Source: Branchiostoma floridae (Eukaryota > Chordata > Leptocardii > Amphioxiformes > Branchiostomatidae). Taken from it: a DNA stretch of 64,000 nucleotides. The notes below the pieces were generated by a model. The model saw only the letters and a program-made list of their open reading frames with translations. It did not search any database and had not been told where the DNA came from. Shown here piece after piece: positions 1-12,600 of this stretch; the first letter of the stretch is position 1, and each line of letters starts with the position of its first letter. Both the position numbers and the translations under genes were made by a program. Location: contig NC_049996.1 of the NCBI RefSeq assembly GCF_000003815.2, positions 3,457,144-3,521,143 on the forward strand. The letters are read 5' to 3'.

Positions 1-262
1 GAGCTTACCCTTATATGGGCAGTCAGGCGTTGGAATATTAATGAGCTTACCCTTATATGGGCAGTCAGGCGTTGAGAATCGGGCGTAGGAGGATGGTGCT
101 ATGTAAGACGTAACATGATTGGCTGATAGCTTCCCAGCGGCCTTTGCGAGACAGCTTTCGACAACAAAAAGCCCAATACCTGGGGGTAGGGCCTGGGATA
201 GCAGGGCCCAATAGGCTGAGCAGTCAGCTAGCCGTTGGGACCGTGCGTAGGAGGATGAGGTA
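1..262 (+). repeat. Interspersed repeat, copy A
   Basis: It holds a 42-bp partial tandem (GAGCTTACCCTTATATGGGC at 1 and 43), then GGGCGTAGGAGGATG, GCTGATAGCTTCCCAGCGG and a second GTAGGAGGATG. An inverted copy is at 6225-6500. Confidence 0.85.
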
Positions 263-264
263 AA

Positions 265-1135
265 CTAGCGTTACGCCGTTTCGTTACGTATGATTTCAGT
301 CTTATTAACTCTTCAGTATCAGTTCATCTATCATAGGTGAATGACAAACTAACTTTGTGCAGTTTTCTTTAAAAAGTAAGCTGTAACTTACTGTTACTTT
401 CTGCGCCGAAGACGCCAATGACGCAAATTAAAACTGTACATAACGTTAGAATTTTGTCTCGTTGACTTAGTCTACTTCATCTATTAACATGTGGGTTAAT
501 TAATGCAAACATTTCAACAATTTCGGCGTGCTCGTTTCCGTCTTTTTGTACAACTTGATATAGCAACAGTATAATGCAATTTTATTCTCGGACGACTGCC
601 AATATTATTCATATTTATTGGCAATGATTTGCTCGGTCACTGTTGTTGTCTACCACCTTGCGATACATTGTAAAATTACCGACAGGTGTTACATATTCAC
701 GAGTATAACATTCCTACGGTTTCTTTTCTTCCTTGCTCCGTCCTGGCTACACAATAAATCAACTTGATGGTGTTACATGAAAATATAGAAAACCTGTTAA
801 ATCAGCCAGCTAAACCTAGAGAAATGAGTCATTCATGATGAACACGTGAGCCTGTATACCCCTGTGAAACAATGGACTGTTCCATATGACAGAGGACTCG
901 GGCATTTGAGGCCGGCTATGCCTAAATACACTAGTAGTCTATTCTGTTATACCAAACACTATTTTTGTCACAAGAAGTCTAAGACGCAGGGTAAGGTACA
1001 CGCATACCTGCGTAATCGACGCCAAGTCTGTCTTGTTTTTTGTCAGTCCTTCAGTGTCTTGTGTGAAACATTACAACATTGTTTTTGGAGTGTTTGTATG
1101 TTCTATGTGTGCGCGCACGCGTGCATGCGTGTATG
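265..1135 (+). repeat. Long diverged direct repeat, copy 1
   Basis: It begins TTACGCCGTTTC and shares ordered blocks with 38869-39640: TCTATCATAGGTGA, CAAATGACGCAAAT-like, GGCAATGATTTGCTCGG, CACCTTGCGATACATTGT, then CACAAGAA-TAAGAC-CAGG. No intact coding frame. May be an old segmental duplication or an unknown interspersed repeat. Confidence 0.7.
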
Positions 1136-1264
1136 TATGATTTTTGCTGTAATATGATTCTGAAGAAGAAAAAACTTTGATATTTGATAGATGTAAGAAT
1201 CTTAAGTTATATGCTATGAAGATTAGGTAGCGTGTGCAGGTTGACAACGCGAATAAAGAGAAAT

Positions 1265-1555
1265 ATCTAAAGTATTTCATACAAATCGACAAATGTACAT
1301 ATATTTCATACAAATCGACAAATATACAGTCACATATATTTCATACAAATCGACAAATGTACATGTATTTCATACAAATCGACAAATGTACATATATTTC
1401 ATACAAATCGACAAATATACAGTCACATATATTTCATACAAATCGACAAATGTACATGTATTTCATACAAATCGACAAATGTACATATATTTCATACAAA
1501 ATCGACAAATGTACATATATTTCATACAAATCGACAAATTTCATACATGTCGACA
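1265..1555 (+). repeat. Tandem array of ATTTCATACAAATCGACAAAT units
   Basis: About ten short units built around TTTCATACAAATCGACAAAT, with alternating spacers TGTACATAT, TGTACATGT and ATACAGTCACAT. This gives a higher-order unit of about 93 bp repeated twice. Long open frames here are a by-product. Confidence 0.95.
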
Positions 1556-3390
1556 TTTTTTAGATACTGATATTGAAATGTCATCTGTTATATCAGTCCT
1601 TCCGCTAATGTGATGTATTTCAAAGAAGAAAATGTAGAAAAACAAAACGTTATGCATATATTTTCCGTTCTGTGAATTATGAACACATTCTTAGCAATCA
1701 GTTTATGTCTTGAGAGAACTTAACAGCATTTTCTCATTCGTCTGGCCGGAACATTCTTAATAGCACAAGTATTTACAAAAAGTAACGATATCTGTCTTTT
1801 AACGACATTTATCTGAAAGAGAGTTGTACTCGGTACACTTGCGAATCACCAATTTACAATATATTTGTCCTTACAAGATACTTCAGCGCTTATAAAATCA
1901 TGTGGTGTGTATTAAAATTTACCCTTGGCAAAATCTAAAGGGTCTGTTGTGCGCTTTTGAAGAGCGCTTATTGGAGATTCTTGACGGAGAGGAGCAAGGC
2001 GTAAGCACTAAAGCTAAGGGCACTACCCGTCATACGTGGAAATACGTGCTGTCTACGTGCCAGAGCGTGGGCAATCTTTGGGGATCCGTAAGTGGTAAGT
2101 ACCGCCTCCGTACGAATCCGTAGGGAATCCGACGGATTTTGGAGCACGCAAACTCGCCGTAGAACTTTAGATTTAGTGCAGGCAAAACTTTGTGTGCCAT
2201 AGGGCTGCGAATTCGCCTCCCGTTCGTATACATACGTGCCAGTACGGGCGACGCGCCTGCCTGTACAGCCTGAAGGTTTTCAGAAATGCGTGGCGGACGT
2301 GGCCTCCCAAAAAACGTATGGACAAATTGCACATACGGCGGGTTGTGCCCTTACCTTTAAGCAAGTAGGCAGGATCGCTTGGCTGTATCATTTTCACAAT
2401 TCTCTGCATTTCTCTGTATCTGCATTCGATACGGACGTTGGACATCTGCTAGTTTGATGTGGTGGCTCAAAAGTTATTGTAACAGTGGGATTAATTCAAG
2501 TACCGCCAAACGACCATGCCAAATGGCTGTCAGTCTTCCGTAGCGTAGTGGTTTGCGTTGCTGGGTTTGTGATCTAACGGCTGTTGACGTGGTCAGTTTG
2601 GCAGCGCTTGAACCCCACCGTTACACTATCAATGATTCTTTATCATCTTTTATGTGTAGAGTCACCGAAGTCACTCGAAGATTCCCGCTAGTCTGAGGTA
2701 TCTGAGGAGAGGAAATGGTGACAATTATTGTATCAAAAACAAACCTTTTATAAACAATGGCCGCCATGTTTTGACCAGGGAGTAAAACAACAGTAAAATC
2801 GACAGCTCTACTTCAAATAACCAGCAAACTATCAAAAGGTATCTCAAAGATTATAATGCATTGCTGTTATCTAACAGCCAGTATTAAATCTACGGACAAT
2901 AGGTGTGAAATATTCCTCCCTGCCCCTCGCGTGCCACCAGTTTAGTGTTAATTAGTTACTCTGCATCTGAAAGAACCGACTTCATGGGCGTTGACCTCGC
3001 TAGAAATCTAGTTCATGGGGTTTAGAGCTGAGCCTCCCCCCCCCAAAGAAATTGCTTGAAAAAGTTTGAAAGGCATGAACAAGTTGTGACTGACATACCT
3101 TTCAACCATCCGAAGATTCTGAAGAGTCTGAAACGACAAGATGGTGAAATTTATTAAAATTATTTCATCATAATCATTTCATAGAAATTGAAAACCATGT
3201 TCTGACGCAGGCATTAATTAAAAAACAAATCAGAACAAAAGAAGTGTTCTATCTGCATAACGTGACGTCACGACAGCAGTAGATTGTTCATTCCTTGACA
3301 AAGACTGATGCTGTGCAGTCGAAAATTTGGGTGAGTCCAATTTTCGTGTTGGAAATTACAGTTCAACTATTTCAAGGAAATGTGTGTTTT
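1556..3390. other. No gene seen apart from the inverted repeat
   Basis: AT-rich non-coding sequence 3' of the ROCO Death exon. The missing last ROCO exon could be here, but I see no acceptor plus conserved frame that convinces me. A reverse-strand AATAAA near 3148-3154 is a possible poly(A) signal. Confidence 0.4.
2014..2355. repeat. Imperfect inverted repeat, MITE candidate
   Basis: TAAGGGCACTACCCG near 2014 faces the reverse complement of CGGGTTGTGCCCTTA near 2340, with CATACGTG-like sequence inside both arms. The arms are about 40 bp and the interior is not clearly coding. Confidence 0.5.
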
Positions 3391-3426
3391 GTTAGTATAT
3401 AACAGCTGCAGGTCCAAAGGGCTTAC

Positions 3427-3675
3427 CTTCCAGTGTCTCCGCAACGCGCCTTTGTTCGATTTTGACGAGAGCTTTCTTCAGGGCCTGAAGAGTTGCAGCT
3501 TCTCCATCCCTGTTCCTCCATCTCCTCAGCATCTCCCAACACCTCCGGTCCTCATCTTTCTTCTTCCGCTCTATTCCATCTATCTGGTTCTCACTGAAGT
3601 TCAGCTTTCGAGCCAAGTTGTCCCAATGGGAACTGGCTCCATCAACAACTTTGTCGAAATACTTGTCCACATCAA
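3427..3675 (-). CDS. Death-domain exon
   Basis: A 249-bp exon with acceptor TTCTAG and donor GTAAGC. It reads DVDKYFDKVVDGASSHWDNL, ARKLNFSENQIDGIERKKKD, CWEMLRRWRNRDGEAATLQA and LKKALVKIEQRRVAETLEG. The WDNLARKL, I-D-x-I and CWEMLRRWR blocks are the signature of a Death domain. This is a homotypic interaction module for apoptosis or NF-kB adaptors. The donor at its end shows that at least one more exon lies to the left, perhaps holding only a short tail and the stop. Confidence 0.9.
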
Positions 3676-6600
3676 CTAGAACAAAAAACCATAAAACTCA
3701 GACAGTGGAAATTATAAGACGTTGTTCTCGAGATTCACATATTATTAACCTTTTCCGGGTTATCAAAAGAAAATTCTGATTTTTTAGGTGTTTGAAGAAT
3801 AAACAGATTAAAGTAGCTGCAATAGGTCTTCTTATTTGAATGTAAGTTCATCTGCGACGGTAGTTAACATAATGATATAATTCTTTAGACTTTATATGCG
3901 TACACAAAATAAAGCGCTTACCAACAAGCTTTCGACCAGTCTTCTTATTTGGTTAATACTAGGTCATCGCGATTTTCATGGGCTTTATTTATGTGCTGTT
4001 TGGTTTGGTTTTATTTGGATCTCCATTAGTGACTAATATGTCACTAGTCCGGGTAAATGATGTAAATCACCAAATGTCTGATACGAGACGGAGGTTCGCC
4101 AGGCCTCCATCCGGGTGATTTAATTTGTAGTGAATCATCAACTCCAGACAGAAGGATTTGTACCATCGCACACCGGGGCATTTCACAAACCTCCTTCATC
4201 CATAATTTTTTAAAGTGTGATGGATCTAATTCCTTGAAACATTCATTGTTCAAGGTCCAAAACAATTTTGTTGTTGCATGTATAGATTGTACATATTCAT
4301 TGAGATACGTATATAAGTATCGTGCTTACTTAGTTAACATGACTTTATCAATACCTTGCTTTGGTGGTTTCGAGGATGGGCCACTGTTGCTGAGCTGTCT
4401 TCCACGTCGCCTTTGGCTTGTCTTCGTTTCACCTGTTATCAAGGAAAGGTGACAAAGGTAATTAAGTACAACAATTTAAAGCGTTCACTCCGGTCGTGAT
4501 AATTAGATAAATCATTTTTCAATAGCACGTTTCTATTTTGACCTTTGTACTTACTCTACTTTTTGTGGTTTGGCCTTCTTTACTAAGGATACGTTTCTCC
4601 TAATAAAGATGTGCGAAAAATTGCAAATGCCCAATCTAATAATAGCATCTGATCTAGCTTTCCCGTTACTCAATATGCCTTCTAAGATTCTATGCTATTT
4701 CTGTAATGACAGTTCTTCACCGCATCTTCATGACACAAATACCGGTACAAAACCGTTTTTTTCCAGAAAAAACGGACCTGAAAAAACCGGTGGACAGGAT
4801 GTTGGACCTATTGGAAAATGAACATATTATATGAACAGGCATTCAGATTTTTTGGGGGGGGGGGGCTACCTGTCGACGAAAATGACAGCGAAGTAGAGTA
4901 GAGTCTATTGCCATTTCTACCAACTTTTACAGTCAATTGTACGGAGGCAGTTAGCTTTGTAGGATTTCAAAACGCCAGTGGGAGTGGAATACTACACAAA
5001 TCAGATTTCTTTGTAGCTAATTGGACCATTGTTTTAAGTATTGTTCATTCACAAGTTTTCATATACTAAATCAGGTCCAGGTCCAGGTCCAGGTTCAGGT
5101 CCGGACCTGGACCTGAACGTCTGGACCTGAACCGGACCTGGACCTGAATTTCTGTACCGGTACCCACCCCTAGTCTTTACACTAAACACAAAAATTAGAA
5201 AATCGTCGTAGTCGCCGGAAAGGAAATGATAGGCCAATGATGTACCTTCGTCGAAGTAGAGGTACACGGCTGCTGATGGGATCCGGCGTCGGGGTTCAGT
5301 GACTGGTTCTCCGGACTCAGCATGATGTCGGCTGAAATGGACGACTCCTTGGCTGTACATCTTCTTGGCTGGATACGGAGGCTTCCAAATCAGCCCAACG
5401 GTGCACCTGTTGCAGTCAGCCGGCGGGAAGTAGAAGTTGATACCACCTGAAACATCTAGGGGGACGCCAATCACTTCTTGACTTTCGTCAAACTTGGCAT
5501 CTATCCTTTCTTCCTTGCCCATGACGATGCGTTGTTGAAACGGCGCAACCTTCAACATGTTGGCAGCTTGGAAAAATTCTGTTGGATCATCGTCCTTGTG
5601 AACACACATGAGGTGGATGTTGTTGTTGTCTGTTGTTGCCTTGTTTGGGTTTATGATGAGGAACACTTTGTCTTCGGTGTATCTATTCCAACATACCTGG
5701 AATGCCTCAGTTGCGTCTGCAGATGCGGATGTTGATGAAACTCTCGAAGCACTTTCTTCTGCTACCTCTTGTTTGGATGCCTCATCCTGCTGGTGACCTG
5801 GTTTTCTTGAGATACTTTCTTCTGCCGCCGCCTCATTGGCTGTCTCATCAGGGTTCCCCGATTTTGTTGTCTCATCAGGGTTCCCCGATTTTGTTTCTTC
5901 TGCTAACCACTGACTTGCTGCGTTACCCTGGTTCCATTGACCTCTTATGATGCCTTCATCTGCTGCTCCCTGGTTGTCTGACTCATCACGTTTCACCAGT
6001 TCTGTTAGGTTATTTTCTTCAGCTACCTCCTGATTGGCTGGCCCCTCCTGGTTTCCTGGACCGTCGCCACTAGAGGTAGAATTTTCGCTATCATTTCCAC
6101 TTTCTTTGGCACCGGCAATCCTAACGAAGAAAAACGAAATCAAACAAAACAAGGCGAATTATTAGATAAAGCCTATCAACAATCACATACATAGTTGCAT
6201 GAATGTATAAAAAGATTGCTGTCTATTACATCCTCCTACGCCCGGTCCCCAACGGCACTAGCCTATTGGGGCCCTGCTATCTAGATGCCTACTGGCGGTT
6301 ACTGTGATTGTCGCCACAAACTAGCTGTCAACCAACCAGAGAATAGGCCTAGCTTTCTTGGGCTTTATGTTTACGAAAGCCATCTCGCAAAGGCCGCTGG
6401 GAAGCTATCAGCCAATCCTGTTACGTGTTACATAGCTCCATCCTCCTACGCCCGATCCCCAACGGCTGACTGCCCATATAAGGGTAAGCTCATTAATATT
6501 CATAAGCAGGGCGGTCAGTAACTCATCTGAGTGCACGAGACAGCAGAGGTGACCACAAGGATCTTCGACACGACTGTGGTCCCTCTGCGTAGGAGAATGG

Positions 6601-9600
6601 TCTATTAAGGAGCATGCCTTACCCGCAGAAGTGTCTTGTTGTGAATGTAACTGCGTCTTCTGTCTCTTGAAAATCCAGCCTCAGTGAAGTCCACTGGGGA
6701 TGATGTGGCTTTCTCTCCATCAGGACGACTTTGTCTGCGTTGCAATCTTTCGTCCTCCATGCCCACGGCAGGGTAACTCTCACGGACTGTAAGAAATCTT
6801 CCTCCTGTTCCTGGTGCACGGTAAGTACCGGCGTCACAGCTGAGAAAGCGTTTGTTAAGCAGTCGTCAATGGGCAGCGTCTCGACCTTACAAAAAGATAA
6901 AACGAAATTAGTACAGCTTCTTGTCAGATTTGGAGTGACATGCAACTAAGTACATGTCATTGTAACAAAACTACACAATTGTTTATAGTTTGTACATCTC
7001 TTACCTACATATAAACCAACAAGACCTGCAACGCCTGAGTGCCATAGGCAAAATTATCATGAAGACACAAAGTAGACCAAAAGTTTACCTCCAAGGACAG
7101 GGACCTTTCCGTCTCGACGCATCCTTCTGGAAACACGAGAGTGACACCGTCCTCTTCGAGCGTGCAACCATCTGGTTTGATTGTGTACGTGTTCAGCATA
7201 ACAGAGGACGATGCCTGTTGAAACGAAAGTGATATTATGCAAAATGCCACAAAATATGTATGAGAACATGTGATCGTAATGGACGTTGCATTGTATCCAC
7301 GTACCTTCCTTAGGATTTCTGCAGCAGTAAGACTGATTTTAGTACAGGACAGGGGTTCTTCGGTCATCGGTACTTTTGTAGATGGCATATCCAGCATCCC
7401 CGCGCAGCGTCTGCCGAGCACCTTCAGCAAACGCTCCCTAGTCCCTTCAGGATAAGCGAGGACGGGAAAGACCATGTTCTTGTTCTGCACGGGGAACTCG
7501 TACCCGAGCGCGGACCAGTGTCTGCCGTGGAGAGCCTGTGGCGTGATGATTGGTACGACCATTCTGGCGTTACGTTTGAGAAGATGATCCAAGATCTTGT
7601 CAGTGATGTCATCCCCTGATTTGATGACGTCTTCGCAAACCGTGACACCGTACCTGCTGGACGACTTGACCATCTGCTCCACCAGTGGCTGTACGAGCTT
7701 GTCATCGTAGTTTTCAACGTGTAGGATAACAATGTCATTACCTAGAATTCAGAAATTGAACCATGAATACTAGTATTTGATCAATGTCTAAATAAAGTGT
7801 TAGGAAAATAAGCTGTTAATCAAGACAAAGTTAGCTATTGAATATAGAAATGGGGAATAAATCGGAAATTGTAGCAACAGAAGATGAGTTTGAAGCAGTC
7901 ATTATTACCTCTCTCTTCTCTGAGGAACATAGGTGCTCTCTCTGGTAGGCAAACTTCTACAGACGCGCCCAGCAAGCGACGACACACGTCTCCAGCATCG
8001 TTGACGGTAGCAACCAACTCTTGGAACCTGCTGACGAATGTGAGCTCGTGTCTGATTCGATCACAGTCCGCCAGATTCAGCGCTCTGCATGTCTCCATAC
8101 AGTCCAGGACTGGACCGATCGTGCGGACTGCACTGATGTCAGCTGGGCTCGTTGTGGGCTTTATCATCACTAGTCCGTCACCACCTGAGTTCTCTGCAAG
8201 TGCAAAGTGTTTCCATTAGTTAGGTAGTCTCAGGCCAGTCCTTTATCAAAGCAAACAGAATGTGTCATGCAAAATGAGAAAACAAACATGGTGTACCTGC
8301 ATGGGACATCCTTAGTGCACCGCTACCACGCATCCAGACGGCGTTAAAGTCTTCTGGAATACTGATGTTAAAACTTTCAGTTAGCAACAGTACAAATAGT
8401 ACAGTAATAGGACAGTACACAGAAAGTGATCACCCTCTTGCATGTATGGGCTGATCAATGAAAGGGTATGATTTACTAAAAAAACATGTATAATTGGCCT
8501 CACCGACTGGATCCCATTGCCGTTTCTTGCTCGATGTCAGAGAGCGGATGGAATGATAGTTTGCTCGCTCCTTCATCTGACTCCTCTCCGAAGCACCAGT
8601 CATACTGGATGGAGGGAATCCACTTCTCCTTGATCTCGAAGAGACAGCTGCTGAGAAACTTTCGAACGGGAAGTCCCTGTGTGAACACTGCCTTGTCTTC
8701 AGCTTCAGACGACAGAAGCTCCACCTTCAGGTAGTGCTTCACCTTGGTCACCACGAACTGTTGCTTTGCATCATCGGTAGGAAAGCGGCCGCAGCCTGCA
8801 AACACCTGGGACACCTCAAGACCAAACCTGCGCACACAGATCGCTTGTAGACGGTAGAACATGCCGCTGGGGAGAAACATGTTGTCGAATACAACATGCA
8901 GAGGGTACCGGAATCTGCTCATGTGCCCAGGATACAAGGTGCTGTCGTCAGACTTTGCGGCCAGAAGAGATGGTACGAAGTAGAGCTCTTCTTTCTCAGG
9001 CTCCTGCGTTGTGGCATCAAACCCACTGATCGGCGTGGCGTTGCAGATGAGGTAGTACTTCTCCATCAGTCGCTTTAGGAAGGGCTTGTTCCGGAGTAGG
9101 TAGGGTTTCTGCATCTTCTGATCTGCTTTGGTCCAGATGATTGTCAACAACCTGTCGCTGAGGATGCCTTCGTTCTCCAGCCTCCTCCACATCTCGGCGA
9201 CCTCCCCACCCATGCTCCTGTCTTGTTGGTACTTAGGGACGGTAATGATGGTCTTGAAGACGTCAACCATCACCTGGGGTCGAAGGGCCACGTGATCACG
9301 GAGGATGTGTTCGTTGATGAAGATGATGTCACCAAGGTCGTGCAGGAAGGTCAGGATGTCGGCAACATGACTGTCATCAGTGATGCCCACGTCACGGGCC
9401 AGTTCTACGGCATCTTGGAAAGGGCAGAATGGGTCGTCTTCTCCCCTCTTGTCCATCAGTTTGGACTTCAGATGAAGCCAGGTTATAGGCACTTCCTGAC
9501 CCATGTACCACTGAGACTTCGCCACCTCACGGAGGTACTCTCGGAGCTCGTCAATGTCGCTGTTATCCTCGCTGAAGTTGTCGATGACAAAAATCTTTGG

Positions 9601-12600
9601 TAAGACGTGTTTGCCGGCAGCCTTACCACTGATGTGATCAAGTATGTCTTTCTTGTACTCCTCAATCTCCGACTGAAAACCAAGAGCATAGACTCAGCTG
9701 ATGAAGAAATATTGATTGATTTAAATAAGTAATAAAAAAAGGCCAATTCTTTTAGCCATTGATGCGGCAAAGTGATAGCCTCCATAGCAGCTCTCTATGC
9801 CNNNNNNNNNNNNNNNNNNNNNNNNNNNNNNNNNNNNNNNNNNNNNNNNNNNNNNNNNNNNNNNNNNNNNNNNNNNNNNNNNNNNNNNNNNNNNNNNNNN
9901 NCATGAAAATCCGCGATGACCTAGTATTACCCAAATAAAGAAGACTGGTCGAAAGCTTGTTGGTAAGCGCTTTATGTTGTGTACGCATATAAAGTCTAAA
10001 GAATTATATCATTATGTTAACTACCGTCGCAGATGAACTTACATTCAAATAAGAAGACCTATTGCAGCTACTTTAATCTGTTTATTCTTCAAACACCTAA
10101 AAAATCAGAATTTTCTTTTGATAACCCGGAAAAGGTTAATAATATGTGAATCTCGAGAACAACGTCTTATAATTTCCACTGTCTGAGTTTTATGGTTTTT
10201 TGTTCTAGTTGATGTGGACAAGTATTTCGACAAAGTTGTTGATGGAGCCAGTTCCCATTGGGACAACTTGGCTCGAAAGCTGAACTTCAGTGAGACCCAG
10301 ATAGATGGAATAGAGCGGAAGAAGAAAGATGAGGACCGGAGGTGTTGGGAGATGCTGAGGAGATGGAGGAACAGGGATGGAGAAGCTGCAACTCTTCAGG
10401 CCCTGAAGAAAGCTCTCGTCAAAATCGAACAAAGGCGCGTTGCGGAGACACTGGAAGGTAAGACAAAAGGCCATAGAGAGCCTGCTATGGAGGCTAGCAA
10501 AGTGAAAGCTTGCTAGAAACACAAGCGCACCCCCTATCCGTGTCTAATTGAACAAAGACGAGTGACAAGACCTCAGAGTAAGTTGTGATTTCTTCTAATG
10601 CATAAACCAAAGGTTGGATCTACTTTGAAATCAGGAATATATGATCTAGGAAAACACAGGTTCAAGTCATAGTTTTAGATTGAAGAATTTCATGTAGGGT
10701 TAAGTTGAAAATAAATTAACGACGTGCTAGATACCTCGGTGACCATATCCTTGTGTGTGAGGACCAAGACGATAGGTGGCTTGTCCTTCCGTCCGTGCAC
10801 CAGACCGTGTGTGCGGACTGAGTTCAGCCAGTGGTCCAGGTAGTCTGAACAGGTACGCAAACGCTTATATCAGTCTCACCATTTCAATAATCATACACCA
10901 GGCAGGCTACGAAAGGTAATTCAAGTTCAATTTCAGTGCCTATGCTCGGGCAAATTTAAGCTTTCACAGTCTAACGGTACCGGTAAGCTCTCGTTTACCG
11001 TCATAAAATGACATTCAACAGAAGGGGTACCTACCTCTTCCAGTGACGAGGTTGTCCGCAGCTGCCTTGTAGTCCTGATCAGGAACTGGGTCTGACAGCT
11101 TCTGCAGCAGTGACATGACCAGGATGTAGATCCCGCGGGGGGTGAAGAAGCACTGGTGCGAGCCGTAGTACGTGGCCTGGCCGCCGAAGTCCCAGATGGA
11201 GAGACGCGGGTGTTCGGCTGTTCCTAGCTGCTCCTCGGTTACGCCACCTTGGAGTCGCTCTTTGGCCTTTGTTATGACGTCATCAGGAATGTCTTGTGTT
11301 TGCTGCTGTACTGTGTCATCTTGTAGTCGCTGTTGGTGCTGTGATTGATGTGATGTACCCTTGCCTGCACTTTCTGCTCTACCTGGAAAGAAATCTTTTA
11401 TGTTTTAATTGATCTTACTCGAAATGCAAAGAATGTGCCTGGACGATCTTCAGCTAGCCCCTTTCAAGGTGGTAACTTCTGGTTTTCCTGTAGGAACTAC
11501 CGCTCGAGTATTTGGCTCGAGACCAAGAGGTCGCGGGTTCGAATCCAGCTGCCGTGTCACCGATCTTGTGCTCTTGGGAAAAGCACTTTACACGACTTTC
11601 CTCACTATACTCAGGTGAAAATGAGTACCAAGCTTCGGCTAGGGCCGTCCCATAGATAGGACGTTAAATGGAGGTCCTGTGTCTGGGAAGAGCCATACCC
11701 CGGGCACGTTACAAAAACCCCACACGTGCGATGGTGCGGTGTGAGATGGTGCAAATCTTTCCGTCTAGAATTGGTGATTCTCCACAAATCACCCGGACTC
11801 CAGGAAGAATAGTGACATATAGTCACTAATGGAGATCTGTATAACCAAATCCAAATCAAACCAAACCAAACTACCAACTCAATCTGCTACTGGTGAACGT
11901 CGTTAAGCCTCAAAGGCAGAAAACATATCGAAGAACAACATTGAATATTAACAACTTATTTTAAACTACACTGTCCAGGTCTATGTTTCTATTGTGCATT
12001 TCTAACTAATTGAGAAATGTAGATAAAAAAGTTTCTTACTACTCTCTTCCAGCGTTTCAGTCTGTTGATTTTGTGTCTGTTCCTTACTATCTTCCATATT
12101 TGCTGTCTGTAGACTTCGTGACGGTGTCTCCTCTTTTAGTGGTTCATTTTTCTGCGTCTGAAACGTCTGCTCTCCTGTTTCTTCCTTTGGTTTTTGAATC
12201 CCAGCATCTTATGTGAACAAGATGAAACCAGTAAGACATCAATGGTACTCTAAGTCTTCCAATGTTCCTAAAAATCGAACCATACCAATGCGAATGACCA
12301 TGCGAATGTAGCTGCCATCCTTCTTGTCCTATATAGCTATACATACAGTATATGTGGACTATCAAGCTTTTATGGTTCGTCTTGTCGCTTGCTTGATCCT
12401 CTACGTTGACATTAGTGCTCTGTGTACAAATCATGCTATGATAGACGTCAGCGTCATTACATACCCGTTGGGGTTTTGCTGTCACTCTGCTGCTGGACTA
12501 CTTCTTGGGGTTGTGACATTGTCAGCCTGAGGGTTACTGATTTGTCCCGTTCTTGTTGCTCCGCTAAGCGTTCTGCCATGGTTTCCTTGAACTCGTCTGG

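Noticed and set aside
1265-1555. Possible CRISPR-like array
   Set aside because: Spacers are only two or three recurring short variants, so it is a minisatellite; the genome is eukaryotic.
1234-1613. Open frames with repeated FIQIDK / ISYKSTN peptides
   Set aside because: Produced by the short tandem array at 1265-1555; no start context, splice signals or domain.
3380-3679. Plus-strand open frame opposite the Death exon (and its twin at 10205-10522)
   Set aside because: The opposite strand shows an intact Death domain with correct splice sites; this frame is its reverse shadow.
5049-5182. C-terminal Gly/Pro-rich extension of the UPA open frame (GPGPVQVQTFRS-like)
   Set aside because: It is encoded by GGTCCAGGT repeats of an inserted element also present at 47551-47990, and leaving it out gives a phase-matched junction to the Death exon.
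1-6500. A single 6.5-kb transposon bounded by the inverted copies 1-262 and 6225-6500
   Set aside because: The interior contains ROCO exons in normal order and each copy looks like a complete short repeat, so two separate insertions are more likely.
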